Shown in pieces: positions 13,074 to 24,144 of a DNA stretch of 64,000 nucleotides. The stretch is from Hoplostethus atlanticus (taxonomy: Eukaryota; Chordata; Actinopteri; Trachichthyiformes; Trachichthyidae): assembly GCA_034670405.1 (NCBI GenBank), contig JAXDDX010000002.1, positions 9,548,501 to 9,612,500 on the forward strand, read 5' to 3'. The stretch's first letter is position 1, and each line of letters opens with the position of its first letter. Under the pieces are notes generated by a model. The model saw only the letters and a program-made list of their open reading frames with translations, was not told the origin of the DNA and ran no database searches. Both the position numbers and the translations under genes were made by a program.

Positions 13074-14399
13074 GGTTGGAACAACATCCAGCAAAAGCAG
13101 TAGATTGCAGATATAATCAAACTGCCCTGCAGCCCATCAGAAAGCCAGCTCCATGGTCAAGTCTATTGCCCTTTGTGTTTCTGATAAGCCAGTTATAGGA
13201 TTGAAAACGGCTTTCTGGAGGCTATGTTAAAGCAAGGAATTCATTTCCTGGTGTGATTTAGGTCCCCTAAAACCTTTTGAGGGCACAAGCTATCAGTGTT
13301 CAATTTGGGTTGAGATCTGTTCATGGAGACAGCCATGCCATATGTTTTACATGGTTGTTATGCTTATCAAATCACTTAGTGATGTATTTCATCATATGAA
13401 TGGGGACATCCTGGAAGAGGCCATTCCCATCAGGATAGATATGATTCTCTGTAGGATGCTGATCAGTCAGAATAGCTTTACATTTATCATCGATTACCTT
13501 TCTCTCTGAGGACCTGAGAGGACCCAAACCATACACTAGGAAAACGAGCTCTACACCATAACAGATTAAATACAGAAATAGACAGAAATAGACAGAAATA
13601 GACAAATAGATTTATATTCTAGGGAATTTTGTCAGCCAATGCTTGAGAGACGCTCCTATGACTGGAAATGGAAAATTCAGTGCACCCAATTGAAGCTCAG
13701 TTGTATGTGTCACAAGTTTCAGCCCATACATTCTGCACGGTCCAGTATGAGGTTGAATTATTTTTTATTGTATGCACACAGAAAGTACTTTTTAATTTAG
13801 TTATTCAATTCTTTTCACATTTTTCACATTTACTTTCATTATGCATTCAGTTGTAGATGATTCCTGTTTGGATAGACAAGGTTTTACTGGACATGGATAT
13901 TTTCTGAGTGAAGAGACTGTATCATGTATAGTCACAATTGTCAGGAGAGAGGGGGATAACATGTGACATAGGTTGTGAGCTAAACTCAACACTGTTGATG
14001 GACAGTGTGCGTCAGGATATATATAGATAGGACAGAGGCATGGTACCTTTTACTTTATTTAGTCTTTACCTGTTACTTTATTTAATATTTAACTGTCTCT
14101 TCATGTTTTAGTGATTTGGTAAGAATATGTCCCATAGTATGCACAATTTATAGTTTGTTTCTCTTGAAGAAGTAAAAGGCCTTGAATCGTGTGTTTACTG
14201 GAAGTTTACGGTGACCTGTCTTAATATTTTCCATTTAGCACATTAACATTTTTTTCAAACTCTCCGTGCTCCTCTTTCATTAAAACTAATACTGTCAGAT
14301 GTGACAATCTGTCTCGGCGCTAAGCCACGCTTCATCACATCAATATTCTATTTCACTTATCATTCTGTGTCAGTGCCTGCCTGCCCACTCCCGTGTGTC
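13074..14399. other. AT-rich anonymous sequence
   Basis: Mostly AT-rich sequence with a short tandem of GACAGAAATA at 13574-13604. No element end, exon or RNA gene was recognised. Confidence 0.5.
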
Positions 14400-14552
14400 T
14401 GGGCATCTACAGTATGTCTGTACAGGTTATGCACTGTGAGATATAGTCAAGGACAATGTGACAGAATCATTAGGAAAGTGTGTGTGTGTGTGAGCATACA
14501 GGTTTGTATCTGTATGTATGTTTACGTATATGCATGTATATATACGATTGCT

Positions 14553-14599
<47 letters not shown>

Positions 14600-16025
14600 A
14601 GGAAGATAAGTCTGAAACTGTCTAAATGTAGGCACTGTGTAATTACAGTCAACCTGGGTGCTGTCAATAGGTGATGACTGCTACTGGGAACAGTGGTTGG
14701 CTCCGTATTCAGGCATAATTATGGACCATAGGGCTCCATGGCAGGTCTGTGTGTGTGTGTGTGTGTGTGTGCGTGCACCTGTGTACATTATGTTGGAGGA
14801 GTTGGAAGATGATGGCTTTGCACTGTAAGATAAATCTGTGACAGCTGGAGACAATATGACAGAATCCACACATAAAGTGTCCACAGATAAGTGTGTGGGT
14901 AGTGTGTGGCGCGTGTGTATGTGGGTAAGTGTTTGTGTGTGTGTATGTACGCGTGTGTGGGTAAGTGTTTTTGTGAGTGTGTGTGCGTGTGCGTGGGTGT
15001 GTGTGCAGGTGTGTAATGCACTGTGAGGCATATCCCTGACCGTGGGAGACCAGGTAACACGCCTCAACCCTTTTTTCCTCAACCTCCCATTTTCCTCAGT
15101 TCATCATCCCCACTTGCTTTGGATATTACACGTTCTGTTTATATGTGTGTGTGCCTGTATGTTATATGCATATTTGTGTGTATGAGTGTGCTCCCACTGT
15201 GTCTCTAATGAAAAGCTAAAGAGCCTGGGTTAGCAATGATTAAAGATGGCTAGGAGGAGAGGAGAAAACAGCGGTCGGGAAATGACAGCTTGAGGTAAAT
15301 GACAGTTCTGCTATGTTTAGGATAAATGAATCGTGCAGCTATATTCAGCCTTTGCCATCAATAATTCAAAGACCCAGAGACAAGACAAATCCCCAGCAAC
15401 TCAAATTCTTCTGCAGTGATAGTAGGGCTCGTAGTCATTTCCAACCAGGTAACATGACAATCCCTCATTTCCCTTTTCAGATTTAACTGTGTTCCTTTTC
15501 CTTACAACTGTTGTCTGTGGGATCGTTCACATGTTCACTTGAGAAAGGTTGCCTCCACAACTTAGCATGTAATTCGTTACTGACTTAGAATATAATGGGA
15601 GGCCTTGATAAGTAAGCCATTTATCTAAAAAGTTTTGGACAGGCAATCCATATCTAGGCGGCTTCATAGTGAAAAGCAAAGTGTCTATCATTATGTGGAG
15701 GTGCTGCATAAACACTGCTGACAGGTTGCGTCTCAGCGGTCATTGGGGCCAAGGAGAAGATACATGTGTGTGTGCACGTGCGTGTGTGTTTGTGTGCATT
15801 TGCATGTGGATGGAGAAGCAGCGTCGTGCATGTGTGTCCTTCTTTCTATGCACCTATGTGCATTCATGACTGTGTGATATTGTAATAAGTCTGACGCTGT
15901 GTTCTGGTAAGTGAGAGGTGAAAGGGTCATTTGTTGTTCATAACGAGCGTGTATGGTGTGTGTCCATTATACTGTGGGTCTGTCAGTGGTCATTTGTTGT
16001 ATGCAAAGAGAGGACTCCAGAACTA

Positions 16026-16077
<52 letters not shown>

Positions 16078-16175
16078 TAAACTGTCAGACATTTGCCAGA
16101 GAGCGGAGGACAATGCCAGGTGACACCATGCCTCAACCTCTCATTTTCCTCACCATCATTCAGTTCATTCCAGCA
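14400..16175 (+). repeat. diverged array of TG-tract plus spacer units upstream of stpg2 exon A
   Basis: Several TG arrays (14555-14596, 14744-14771, 14925-15015, 16027-16068) alternate with related spacers. The phrases CACTGTGAGATATAGTC, ACTGTAAGATAAATCTG and ACTGTGTGATATTGTAAT recur near 14433, 14821 and 15870. GACAATGTGACAGAATC and GACAATATGACAGAATC occur near 14452 and 14850. CCTCAACCTCCCATTTTCCTCA near-repeats occur at 15065 and 16133. This looks like an old local tandem duplication of a TG-containing unit. Confidence 0.55.
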
Positions 16176-16190
16176 TAATTACGAGCAAAT

Positions 16191-16232
16191 GTCTCTCCTC
16201 TCCTCTCCTCTCCTCTCCTCTCCTCCCCGTAG
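16191..16232 (+). promoter_or_regulatory. 3' splice site of stpg2 exon A built on a (TCTCC)n repeat
   Basis: A pentanucleotide array of CTCCT units runs straight into CCCCGTAG, so the repeat itself is the polypyrimidine tract for the acceptor AG at 16231-16232. Confidence 0.75.
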
Positions 16233-16401
16233 GACTCCCCTCCCCCGAACAGCTACAATGTGAGCAAGACATTTGAGAAGGCTAATGGCTGCACCTCCTT
16301 CTCAGAACCCCGAAGCAAAGCTGCCAAGAAACGACAGAGCTGCTTCCTCTCTGCGGCGCCGCGGGATGCCTCTTTCCTACGATGCGACCCCAATGTACCA
16401 G
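16233..16401 (+). CDS. stpg2: sperm-tail PG-rich repeat protein, third-last coding exon (exon A)
   Basis: This 169-nt exon has acceptor CCCCGTAG and donor CAG|GTATCA. It enters in phase 0 and leaves in phase 1. It encodes about 56 residues starting DSPPPNSYNVSKTFEKANG and ending CDPNVP-G. The PPPNSYNV phrase and the AKKRQSCFLSAAPR segment have the layout of sperm-tail PG-rich (STPG) repeats: a P-rich N-S/A-Y turn, a basic stretch, then a 'SFLS-x-APR' block. The phase-1 end joins to 19255 and recreates PGPGQY, which strongly supports the model. STPG proteins are linked to sperm flagella and ciliary axonemes. STPG2 is preferred over STPG1 from memory of its PPPN-Y and AKKR-SFLS features. Upstream exons are not seen in the window. 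Confidence 0.72.
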
Positions 16402-17112
16402 GTATCATACATAGGCACACACAAACGCAGACGTACAGCAGATAAACACACACAAGAAAGAGAGAGTGAGATGGAGATATAAATAGAGAGAGTGAAAAAT
16501 GTGGGGTCTCCTCTTTCTGTTTCGAGTACAGCATGAAGACACAACAAGCCCATGCTGTGCTTGATAGTGCTACATGTGTGTGTGTGTGTGTCTTGGGGGG
16601 GGACTGCCCTCAGGTTAAAAGACACACTTCATAGGACATAAAGATATAACCTTGTGGTGACGTGTTCATCACCACAGGGTGAGTTCTGAAAATACAAACC
16701 AAATGCTCTGCACGTTCTCGGCTTTTGTCAAAACTGGCAACCCTGCCCACAGTGCTCCCCGATTGGCTAGGCACCGGATGCGTGAAATCTCTGTCAAATA
16801 TCCATAAGCGTAGGTGGAGAGTAAAACGGTCCTCGTATATGGAGTGTTACGTGTAAAATGGTATTTGTATACAGCGATTTACATGTAGGAATTGGCTGTG
16901 TATATAAATCTTTTTTTACACATTTACAGATGTTATGACTATGATTTGGATATATTTTTGAAACTCTATTTTTACACTTTTTTTTACTATTTTACAATGT
17001 TAATATACACTGACAGGTAGCGAAATACAACTGCAAGACATTCGTACTTGACTTTTGATAGAGATTTAATCCCCTAGATTTGTTTCAGTGAGCAATAGTT
17101 CTGCCTGGCAGA

Positions 17113-17235
17113 ATGGATGAGAAGTTTATTACACCCATTCAAAACATCCCAGAAGTCTACAACTTTGATTTGACAGGAATAAATGTCTCAAAAACAATGC
17201 CTGAAGAACGGTTTCATCCATCACTGGGGTCGTTG
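17113..17235 (+). CDS. orphan exon-like ORF of unknown origin
   Basis: A start codon at 17113 opens 41 codons with protein-like composition (MDEKFITPIQNIPEVYNF at the start, PEERFHPSLGSL at the end), then a donor-like TTG|GTAAAC. An acceptor-like TTTGTTTCAG ends at 17088, so the putative exon is 17089-17235. Read through the donor, the frame stops after 56 residues. Splicing it into stpg2 between exons A and B would give a stop at 17118-17120, so it is not an stpg2 cassette exon. It may be a leftover first coding exon of a mobile-element or duplicated gene. I do not recognise the family. Confidence 0.3.
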
Positions 17236-18100
17236 GTAAACTCTGAAGTACTTTTATTGTTTTTTCTGTTTATTTTTGATTAATGCCTCCTAATTAGCAC
17301 TTGCTAGCCAGCTACTTATCAAAATGATGTAACATTATGAAAGGCAATAGCAAAGCAATGAAAAATACATTTGTCTGTTCAAAACTTTGATGACATAGAT
17401 GCAGTCACAGCACGGGCGGTAAATTGTCAATTGTCAGGTAAATCCTAAATATTATCAACAGGTTTAAAAATTCATCATTGAAATGAATGCAGAAATCCGT
17501 TCATGCATGAATAAAATAGCATTGTCTTGCAATTACTAAAAACACAAATCAGGAACTAATCATCAGACAAGTAAGGGTTTAACCCACTCTCGTCCTTCAA
17601 AATAAGATTCCTCTGCGTGCCTGCTGGTACAATTCACAATAATGGCCCCTGTTTATAATGTGCAACAGCATTACTCCCTGTAATCTGACAAGTACCTAGT
17701 AAAAATAAATACACAACTAGAAAAGAAAATGAATGAATGGATGAATGAATCCACCTACTGTATCTATCTATCAATACAAAATCCCTCTAACGATGGTAAC
17801 TGCTGGCTATGACCCTTCTCGGTGCTGAACATTAGCCAAAACCATACAGCCCCACCCTTTCCACCACCATCCACTCCAATTAGCTCTATCTCTGTGGGCC
17901 CCTAACCCAATATTTACCTCAATTACACTCATTGAAAAATGTTGTTTCAAAATTGATAGATTCATGACTTATTTGGATAATTTATGACCAGCCCCATTTC
18001 ACCGAGGGCCTCAGCCCGCGAGGCGCCCCAAACCGTTTAACCAAAAACCAATTTGCATATAAATAGATTTGGACTGTTTGCAAAAGTGTTTCTCCCTCTT

Positions 18101-18140
<40 letters not shown>

Positions 18141-18396
18141 CCATTGAAAAAGCACGCAGACACAAACAACACACAGGGATACTCATGCACACATGCTTGC
18201 ACATATCCAGACTCACTCTGACACGCGGTGCATGCTAGCGCACGCAAAGTATTCTTACCCATTATTGAATTTGCATTCATGAATAGGCCTATATGGAGCA
18301 TTATCATTATAAACTTCATTGTGTTCCTTCCCCTGTAATCACATTTCTGATGTCCACCCAATGGGAAAGGTATTTAACAATTCAAGATGTTTAGCC

Positions 18397-18428
<32 letters not shown>

Positions 18429-19217
18429 GAGATACACACACACAGAGATACACAGACATAGAGCTGTGTAGAATGACAATGTTAGTAATAGTGGTGACAC
18501 TAGCGATAGCTCAAGGTAAGATGAGGGTTTATAATGTGTGTGAGTGTGTGTAACTGTGAAAGTCACCCTATGTTTCTGTAGTTGTAAGTTGATTGCAGTT
18601 AGCCGTAGGGTCAGACAAGCACCTGCTGTTGTCTTAAAACCGTTTAACTCCAGTCTTGGAGGTTTTTCTTTATTTTTTTCCCATTAAAGTCATCTATGCA
18701 CCACACTCCACAGCCCTAGGGGCCATTAAACTCAAATGGAAATCAATTAGAAAAGTTACAAAATGCATTCATGCTAATGAGAAAACTAGCGTTCCTGAAA
18801 AGCTGGCTGTTTGAAGATACAAGATTTCCACCTGACAGCAACACTTTAGTACAGGTTTAGGTTTTAAATAAAAAGGTTTGTGGAAACAATGCTGTGTAAT
18901 GGCTGAACCCCCGAGGCTTGGCTTTTTCATTTTGAGAATGGTTTTCATTTCCCGGCATTCAGTGCAAATGTCACTCCTCAAAATGAAGATGGCTTAATAA
19001 CAACTTTCATTGTTTGTTTGTGTGTATGTGTGTGTATGTGCTTGTGCATGTGCTTGTGTGAGAAGTGTCCACGAGCAAGACACTAAATGCCTACCAGCTC
19101 CAACGGGTAGCGTTGCCTTATGGGGATAAATAATTCTTACATTATTCATATAAATGTGTTTGTGTCTGTGCATGTTTGTGTGTGTCACACCTGTCTTGCC
19201 TGTCATGGTTAATTGTA

Positions 19218-19218
19218 A

Positions 19219-19249
<31 letters not shown>

Positions 19250-19254
19250 GTCAG
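19218..19254 (+). promoter_or_regulatory. (GT)n-T tract at the acceptor of stpg2 exon B
   Basis: About 15 GT units are followed by TTTTGTCAG, the 3' splice site. A UG tract followed by a short U tract right at an acceptor is the arrangement known from CFTR exon 9, where repeat length changes exon inclusion. A similar effect here is inference. Confidence 0.6.
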
Positions 19255-19370
19255 GCCCAGGTCAGTACAACCACAGTGTCAACTATTCCCCTCAGATGGC
19301 TCTAATCTGCTCCAGAGAAGATCGATTCAAAACCTCCGTGAACACCAACCCTGGACCTGGTGCTTATGAG
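19255..19370 (+). CDS. stpg2: sperm-tail PG-rich repeat protein, second-last coding exon (exon B)
   Basis: This 116-nt exon has acceptor TTTTGTCAG and donor GAG|GTAAAG. It enters in phase 1 and leaves in phase 0. With the last base of exon A it reads PGPGQYNHSVNYSP, then ALICSREDRF, then NPGPGAYE. Two PGPGxY turns about 30 residues apart are the signature spacing of the sperm-tail PG-rich repeat; an SREDRF-type segment between them is typical. The exon ends exactly on the Glu codon after GAY, and joining it to 25906 in phase 0 gives a smooth continuation. Because 116 is not a multiple of three, skipping this exon would shift the terminal reading frame. Confidence 0.8.
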
Positions 19371-20163
19371 GTAAAGCTACTGTTAAGGTTGCATGGTACA
19401 ACATTCTCACTTTCCACCACACTCACTTCTACATGACTCTCTGAACAGTGAAACCTGCAACATTAGCGTGTGCCTGGACACGAGTGTGTGTTAAATGTTT
19501 TCTTTTTTGTGTACTTGAATGTGTGTATGACTGTGTGCGTGTGGTGGGCTGCGCGTGTGTGTGTGCGTGTATGGAGTTTGACTGTGTCTCATGTTGTGAT
19601 CCTCAGAGACTCTATTAGCTTTCTCTATGTGACCTAGAGCTGTGCAGAAGAAATTGATTGTTATGTAAAACCCCAAAGTTCAATAATTTCCAGTGATTTC
19701 CGCTCCTCTCTGTTTCCCCGCTAATGCACCATGAGGCTGAGTGATGAAGTTTCCCGCTTTTAGGTTGTTTTTTCACTTTGTGTGAGAATTTGTTCTGTAT
19801 TGACCTGCCTGGTGAAATTAGGCTAGATTAAGTGAATTAAATGTTATCAAGCATATTGTTGTTCAATACAACTACCTTTTAATACTGACAGAGACAATGT
19901 ATTGTGTACTGGATTTTACAATCTCACTTTATGGTTCAGGCATAATAAAGTTCCCTTGCAATCCAGTCAACACATTTTAAGCTTTTAAAATGTTGCATGA
20001 GTTGCATTGAACTACCCTCCTCACCCACTGGCCTTCCCACTGCCTGTCTCTCTACCTCCATCACCCATTCATCTTTCTGTCTCACCTCTCTCCCCCGTCT
20101 CTTTCCCTCTCACTCCTCTACCCATCAACCCCGCCCCGTCTCCCTCACATTGCTATCACCCCT

Positions 20164-20850
20164 CTCTCTCTCTGCATGTGTGTGTGTGTGTATATGTCTC
20201 TCTCTCTCTGCTCCATTTCAGTGTGTTTTGGAAGTGTAGCTATGGGTTGCAGCTGCTAGTAAATGCGTGTGAGAGATGTTAGAAAGATCTAATGTTGCTT
20301 CCAGTCCCCGCTGACTTTGAATGGTGGAGATCAAAAACAAAATCATAGAATTTGATTTACAACGTTGCTACGCGGTTCCTAGATATGTTCATCATGGGTG
20401 TAATTTTATGACTGAGCCAGTTCTCTCTCTGTCACCCTGTCTGTCTCTCCTCTCTGACCTCTCTAGCTTTATATCACTTTTTTCCTCTTTTTTCCTTCCC
20501 CCCCATGTCCCTCCCCCTCTGTCCTTTAATACATTTCTCTTGGTTAGTCAGAACTTTTTTTTAGCTGTAGCGTGTCTCAGGGTGTGAGTACTGAACCTCA
20601 GCGGCACAGGCAAAATGCGGTGCATATATATATATTTTCTACAACTTCTTGGATGTATGCTCATGGATGTTCTTTTATCAACATTTGCTGTGTTTTCTCT
20701 CTCTCTCTTTCTCTTTATCCCTCCTCTCTGTCCCTGTCCCTCTCTACATTTTCGTCCTCCCTCTCTCTGCTCCATTTCTCTGTTATGAGGGGAAACTGTA
20801 GCTGTGGGAATTCTTCTGTGACAGTAGCTACTAAAACTGTTGAAGTGTCT
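20164..20850 (+). repeat. local duplication of a CTCCATTTC...GTAGCT unit
   Basis: CTCTCTCTGCTCCATTTC occurs near 20205 and near 20762. Each is followed within about 50 bases by TGTAGCTATGGGTTGCAG or TGTAGCTGTGGGAATTC. This suggests an old duplication about 560 bp apart, embedded in CT-rich sequence. Confidence 0.4.
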
Positions 20851-21000
20851 GATATTATCTTCTCGTCCTCGTTCTCATTCTCCTCTCCTCCTCTCCTCTC
20901 CTCTCCTCTCCTCTGCCCAAACCTATCATGTTTGTCTCCTTCCTCTTCTCGCTCTTCTCTCGCGCTCTCTTCTCTCATCTGTCTCCTCGTTCTCACCTCC

Positions 21001-21301
21001 CAGGGTATCTGCGGGTTTTAGAAAGACAAATTTAAACCTTTTAAAACCTTTTTAATACTGCCTGGAATTGAATTTAAGACCAATTGGCAATGTAAGGACG
21101 AGAGGAAATGTCAAGGGAAATTAAGCCCAATTTACCAAAGCAGATACGATGAAAAAAACATGTTTTGCGTGTTGTACTACTAACGCTGTCATTGCACAGT
21201 GGAAAAAAAACAAAACCTGTAATAATGTATTTAAGACATCTTAATACTTAAAATTTATTTTAAGACTTTTTCAGACTTTTTAAGGACCTGTGGATACCCT
21301 G
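21001..21301. mobile_element. hAT-like MITE
   Basis: The element starts CAGGGTATCTGCGGGT and ends ACCTGTGGATACCCTG, so the first 9 bases are a perfect inverted repeat and similarity extends further. The interior has repeated 'TTTAAGAC...TTTTTAA' phrases known from a widespread short fish element. hAT elements usually start CAG. A clean 8-bp target duplication was not found, so the superfamily is an inference. Confidence 0.65.
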
Positions 21302-21361
21302 TCTCCTCTCCTCCCCTTCCTCCCCACATTAGTCCATATAGGTAATATGGCATAAACAAGG

Positions 21362-21362
<1 letters not shown>

Positions 21363-21405
<43 letters not shown>
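21363..21405. repeat. (TG)n microsatellite
   Basis: About 21 TG units, nearly perfect. Confidence 0.95.
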
Positions 21406-21407
<2 letters not shown>

Positions 21408-21785
21408 ATACTGTAGTATTGTAGTGTAGTACTGGTGAGCGTGACTTGATTCAAACACACATGTTCATATACTCCACTACACTATACACTATTTAACACA
21501 CTGTGTTCACATATAAGGATGTGTTGTTCTTACTTATCTCCATTTAAAAAAAGAATTTCATTCATTCATTCATTCATTCATGTTTGGAAGAAACTGAAGC
21601 CTTAAACTGCGAGTGTGATATCGCCTGACTGAGTTTAGCTTTTGGAGATCCAGCTCTTTTTTTTCTCTGGAATGAATGCCTAAGCTCTCGTCTCAGTAAT
21701 TAGCTCTATGACTCTGAATGTATGCGACACCACAGGCCATAGGGAGTTAAACAGGGTGTGAATTGGTGCAGAGAGGGAGAGAGAT

Positions 21786-21824
21786 AAGGAGAGAGAGAGA
21801 GAGAGAGAGAGGGGGAGAGAGATA

Positions 21825-21857
<33 letters not shown>
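21786..21857. repeat. (GA)n microsatellite
   Basis: GA array interrupted by a duplicated GGGGGAGAGAGATAAGGA-like insert. Confidence 0.9.
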
Positions 21858-21861
<4 letters not shown>

Positions 21862-22633
21862 GCAATATAAGGGAGACGGGGCGGGGTTGATGGGTAGAGG
21901 AGTGAGAGGGAAAGAGACGGGGGAGAGAGGTGAGACAGAGAGATGAATGGGTGATGGAGGTAGAGAGACAGGCAGTGGGTAAGCCAGTGGGTGAAGAGGG
22001 TAGTTAAATCAACAGTTTAAAATGTGTTCCCAGGTCCTGCACTGTGAAGCAGACGGCTGTGTAATGTAATAGCAGCTATTTGAGCATCAGTGTGTGTGTG
22101 TGTCCCTGCATGTGTGTGTAGTGTCTGGCGTAAAGCTATCTACTGAGCAGCATTAGGCCATAGTGAGGTTCATTTAGTGTTTCCATTAAGTGAACCATGT
22201 GAGGTACCTGCTTCTAGATAGGCTGGGAACTAGGCTCAATTACCTTTCTCACGCACAACACTGTTCTTATTGGTTGAGCTTGATTTAACAGAGAGAGGAA
22301 GACAAGAGAGAAAGACGATGGTGAACAAGACACTGTGAGATATGGTTGGGTGATTGGACAAATACACTGAGGATCGACCAGAATTGATCACCAACTGAAC
22401 TTCCCTTTTGCCAATTTACCTTGATCTTGGTAATTTATATTGTAGCCTAATGCAAAGCACTCAAATGGGTCCTTCCTCAGGCTGTGCTGGTTTTGTCCCT
22501 GCATCTGCTTCCCCCATTGTGCTACTCTTTCCTCTCCTGATATGTGTCCATCCGTTTTTTTTTGCTTGAGCATGAGGACTTGACTGTGCAGACTGTTTGT
22601 GTCTGTCTGCCCCCAAAACCCCATCAGTTATCG

Positions 22634-22992
22634 TTAGGACTGGGTATCGAGAACCAGTTCCAATTCAGTCCTGTTTCCAAATTGGCCAATTCCTCAGAAT
22701 CGATAAGCTCCTGTATCCTCTTATCGATGCCAAGAGGCTGTTGCTCAGCTAGATGGTGTTTGTTCTGACAGCTATGCAACAGACTTGTACGCCTTTCGCT
22801 GTGCCATTGATTGCAAACAATGACAGATTCCGACGTTAGGGCACTCCATTAAAGCTGTATGTAGTCTTTCCCCCTAACAATGTATCTAATAGTAATTGAT
22901 AAGGGTTCCTAATGATACCCAGGCCTAGTTATCATTGATATATTCAATGATGATTGGTTGTCAGGAGGATGTACACTACTGCCCAACCCTAA
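22634..22992. mobile_element. hAT-like element remnant
   Basis: The left side reads TTAGGACTGGGTATCG and the right side ends TGCCCAACCCTAA. These are imperfect inverted repeats of the 'TAGGGCTGGGCA' type found at the ends of many fish hAT MITEs. The interior has ATCGATAAGC and TTATCGATGC inverted phrases. No target duplication was found. Confidence 0.45.
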
Positions 22993-23070
22993 TGTGAAAA
23001 GATATGGAGGGGTTATGAAAAACAAAGAAAACGGGAGGTAATATGATGCAGAGACAAAAGAGAGAGCGAT

Positions 23071-23075
<5 letters not shown>

Positions 23076-23138
<63 letters not shown>
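23076..23138. repeat. (GA)n microsatellite
   Basis: A long, nearly uninterrupted run of about 31 GA units. Confidence 0.95.
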
Positions 23139-23140
<2 letters not shown>

Positions 23141-23199
23141 TATGAGGGGAACTTAAACAGTCTTTCCTCTATTGTGCAGGTAATTACAGTTTTTCAGCT

Positions 23200-23540
23200 A
23201 ACTGGATGTAGCAAGCTTGCTACAACCGGGGCCGCAGCAGACAGAGACAAAGGCAGGGAGGGGAGAGTCAACGGGCCAGCAGGCCGCTTTGTTTGCACAC
23301 AGCAACATAATTCGGCCTGGTCTTGATGGATGCTTTTCAGTGTCGTCTTTCCCTCGGCCGGCGCACCTTCCTTCCATCCCAGCAGGTCAGCCGCGGAGCA
23401 CCAAAGCCGCCAGTCTACCGGACGCTTTTCAGCTCCAAACCTGACTGGCCAGCTCTTCCAGGTCTGCCCCGGCTGCATCCTCCGGGAACAGGACGGTCGT
23501 CTCACTCTCCATAGCTCGACTCGCAATCGGCCTTAATTTA
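23200..23540. other. unexplained GC-rich block
   Basis: This is clearly richer in G+C and CpG than the surrounding intron (GGGGCCGCAGCAG, CTCGGCCGGCGCACC, AGCCGCGGAGCACC). Open frames exist on both strands, 110 codons on the - strand and 62-75 codons on the + strand, but none has a family motif. Acceptor- and donor-like words (CTTTTCAG near 23340, CTTCCAG|GTCTGC near 23461) are present. It may be a conserved regulatory block or a decayed exon. Confidence 0.35.
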
Positions 23541-24078
23541 CCAAAGCTGGTACTGGTTACAGGAAGAACCAGTCCACTGACTCAATTCTGTCCATCCAGC
23601 CTACGCCTCACCCACACCCTCTCCCCAGTCTGCCACACTGACGACCTGTCCAGGGCGTCTCCCTGCCTCTGGCACAATGCATGTGTATTGTATGTGTATT
23701 TAGGGTAGAGCTTGTATTGCTGTATTCTGTGGCATGCATGTGTGTTGTGGGAAAGAAAGTTTGCATGCTGCATGCATTCCTCATTTATACATGTCTGTGT
23801 ACAGATTGAGCAACATAATCACCGCCCCCCGCCATAGATCCCCTTCTCCCTCTCGACCCTTTGACCCTGTGAAACATCCCATAATCTCCCTCATCATTGC
23901 CATGCCGATGGTTTCGTCACTTCCAAGGGCTCTTATCCATCTCCCCGACCTCGTAAGCAACCCCAAGGCCGACCTGAAGTTGAACCTGCAACCCTTTTCC
24001 CATCAGGATCAATACTGAGATCTGAGCAGCCCAGCCAATGTGCCCAAATCCTAGCACTGTATCACTGGCATACTGATG

Positions 24079-24095
24079 TGGAGAGAGAGAGAGAG

Positions 24096-24142
<47 letters not shown>
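24079..24142. repeat. (GA)n microsatellite
   Basis: About 32 GA units with one GC interruption. Confidence 0.95.

Positions 24143-24144
<2 letters not shown>

Larger units (their letters stand above)
16402..19254 (+). other. stpg2 intron between exons A and B
   Basis: Contains (AC)n arrays at 18102-18137 and 18397-18423, AT-rich sequence around 16900-17040, and an exon-like ORF at 17113-17235 that does not fit the stpg2 frame. The 3' end is a (GT)15 tract running into TTTTGTCAG. Confidence 0.7.

Noticed and set aside
14480-15082. Frames of 64-133 codons rich in C/V or H/T
   Set aside because: They are read through TG/CA microsatellites; open frames arise automatically in such repeats.
23194-23526. 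110-codon frame on the - strand
   Set aside because: The sequence has no recognisable motif and the frame is favoured by high GC. It is kept only as an unexplained block.
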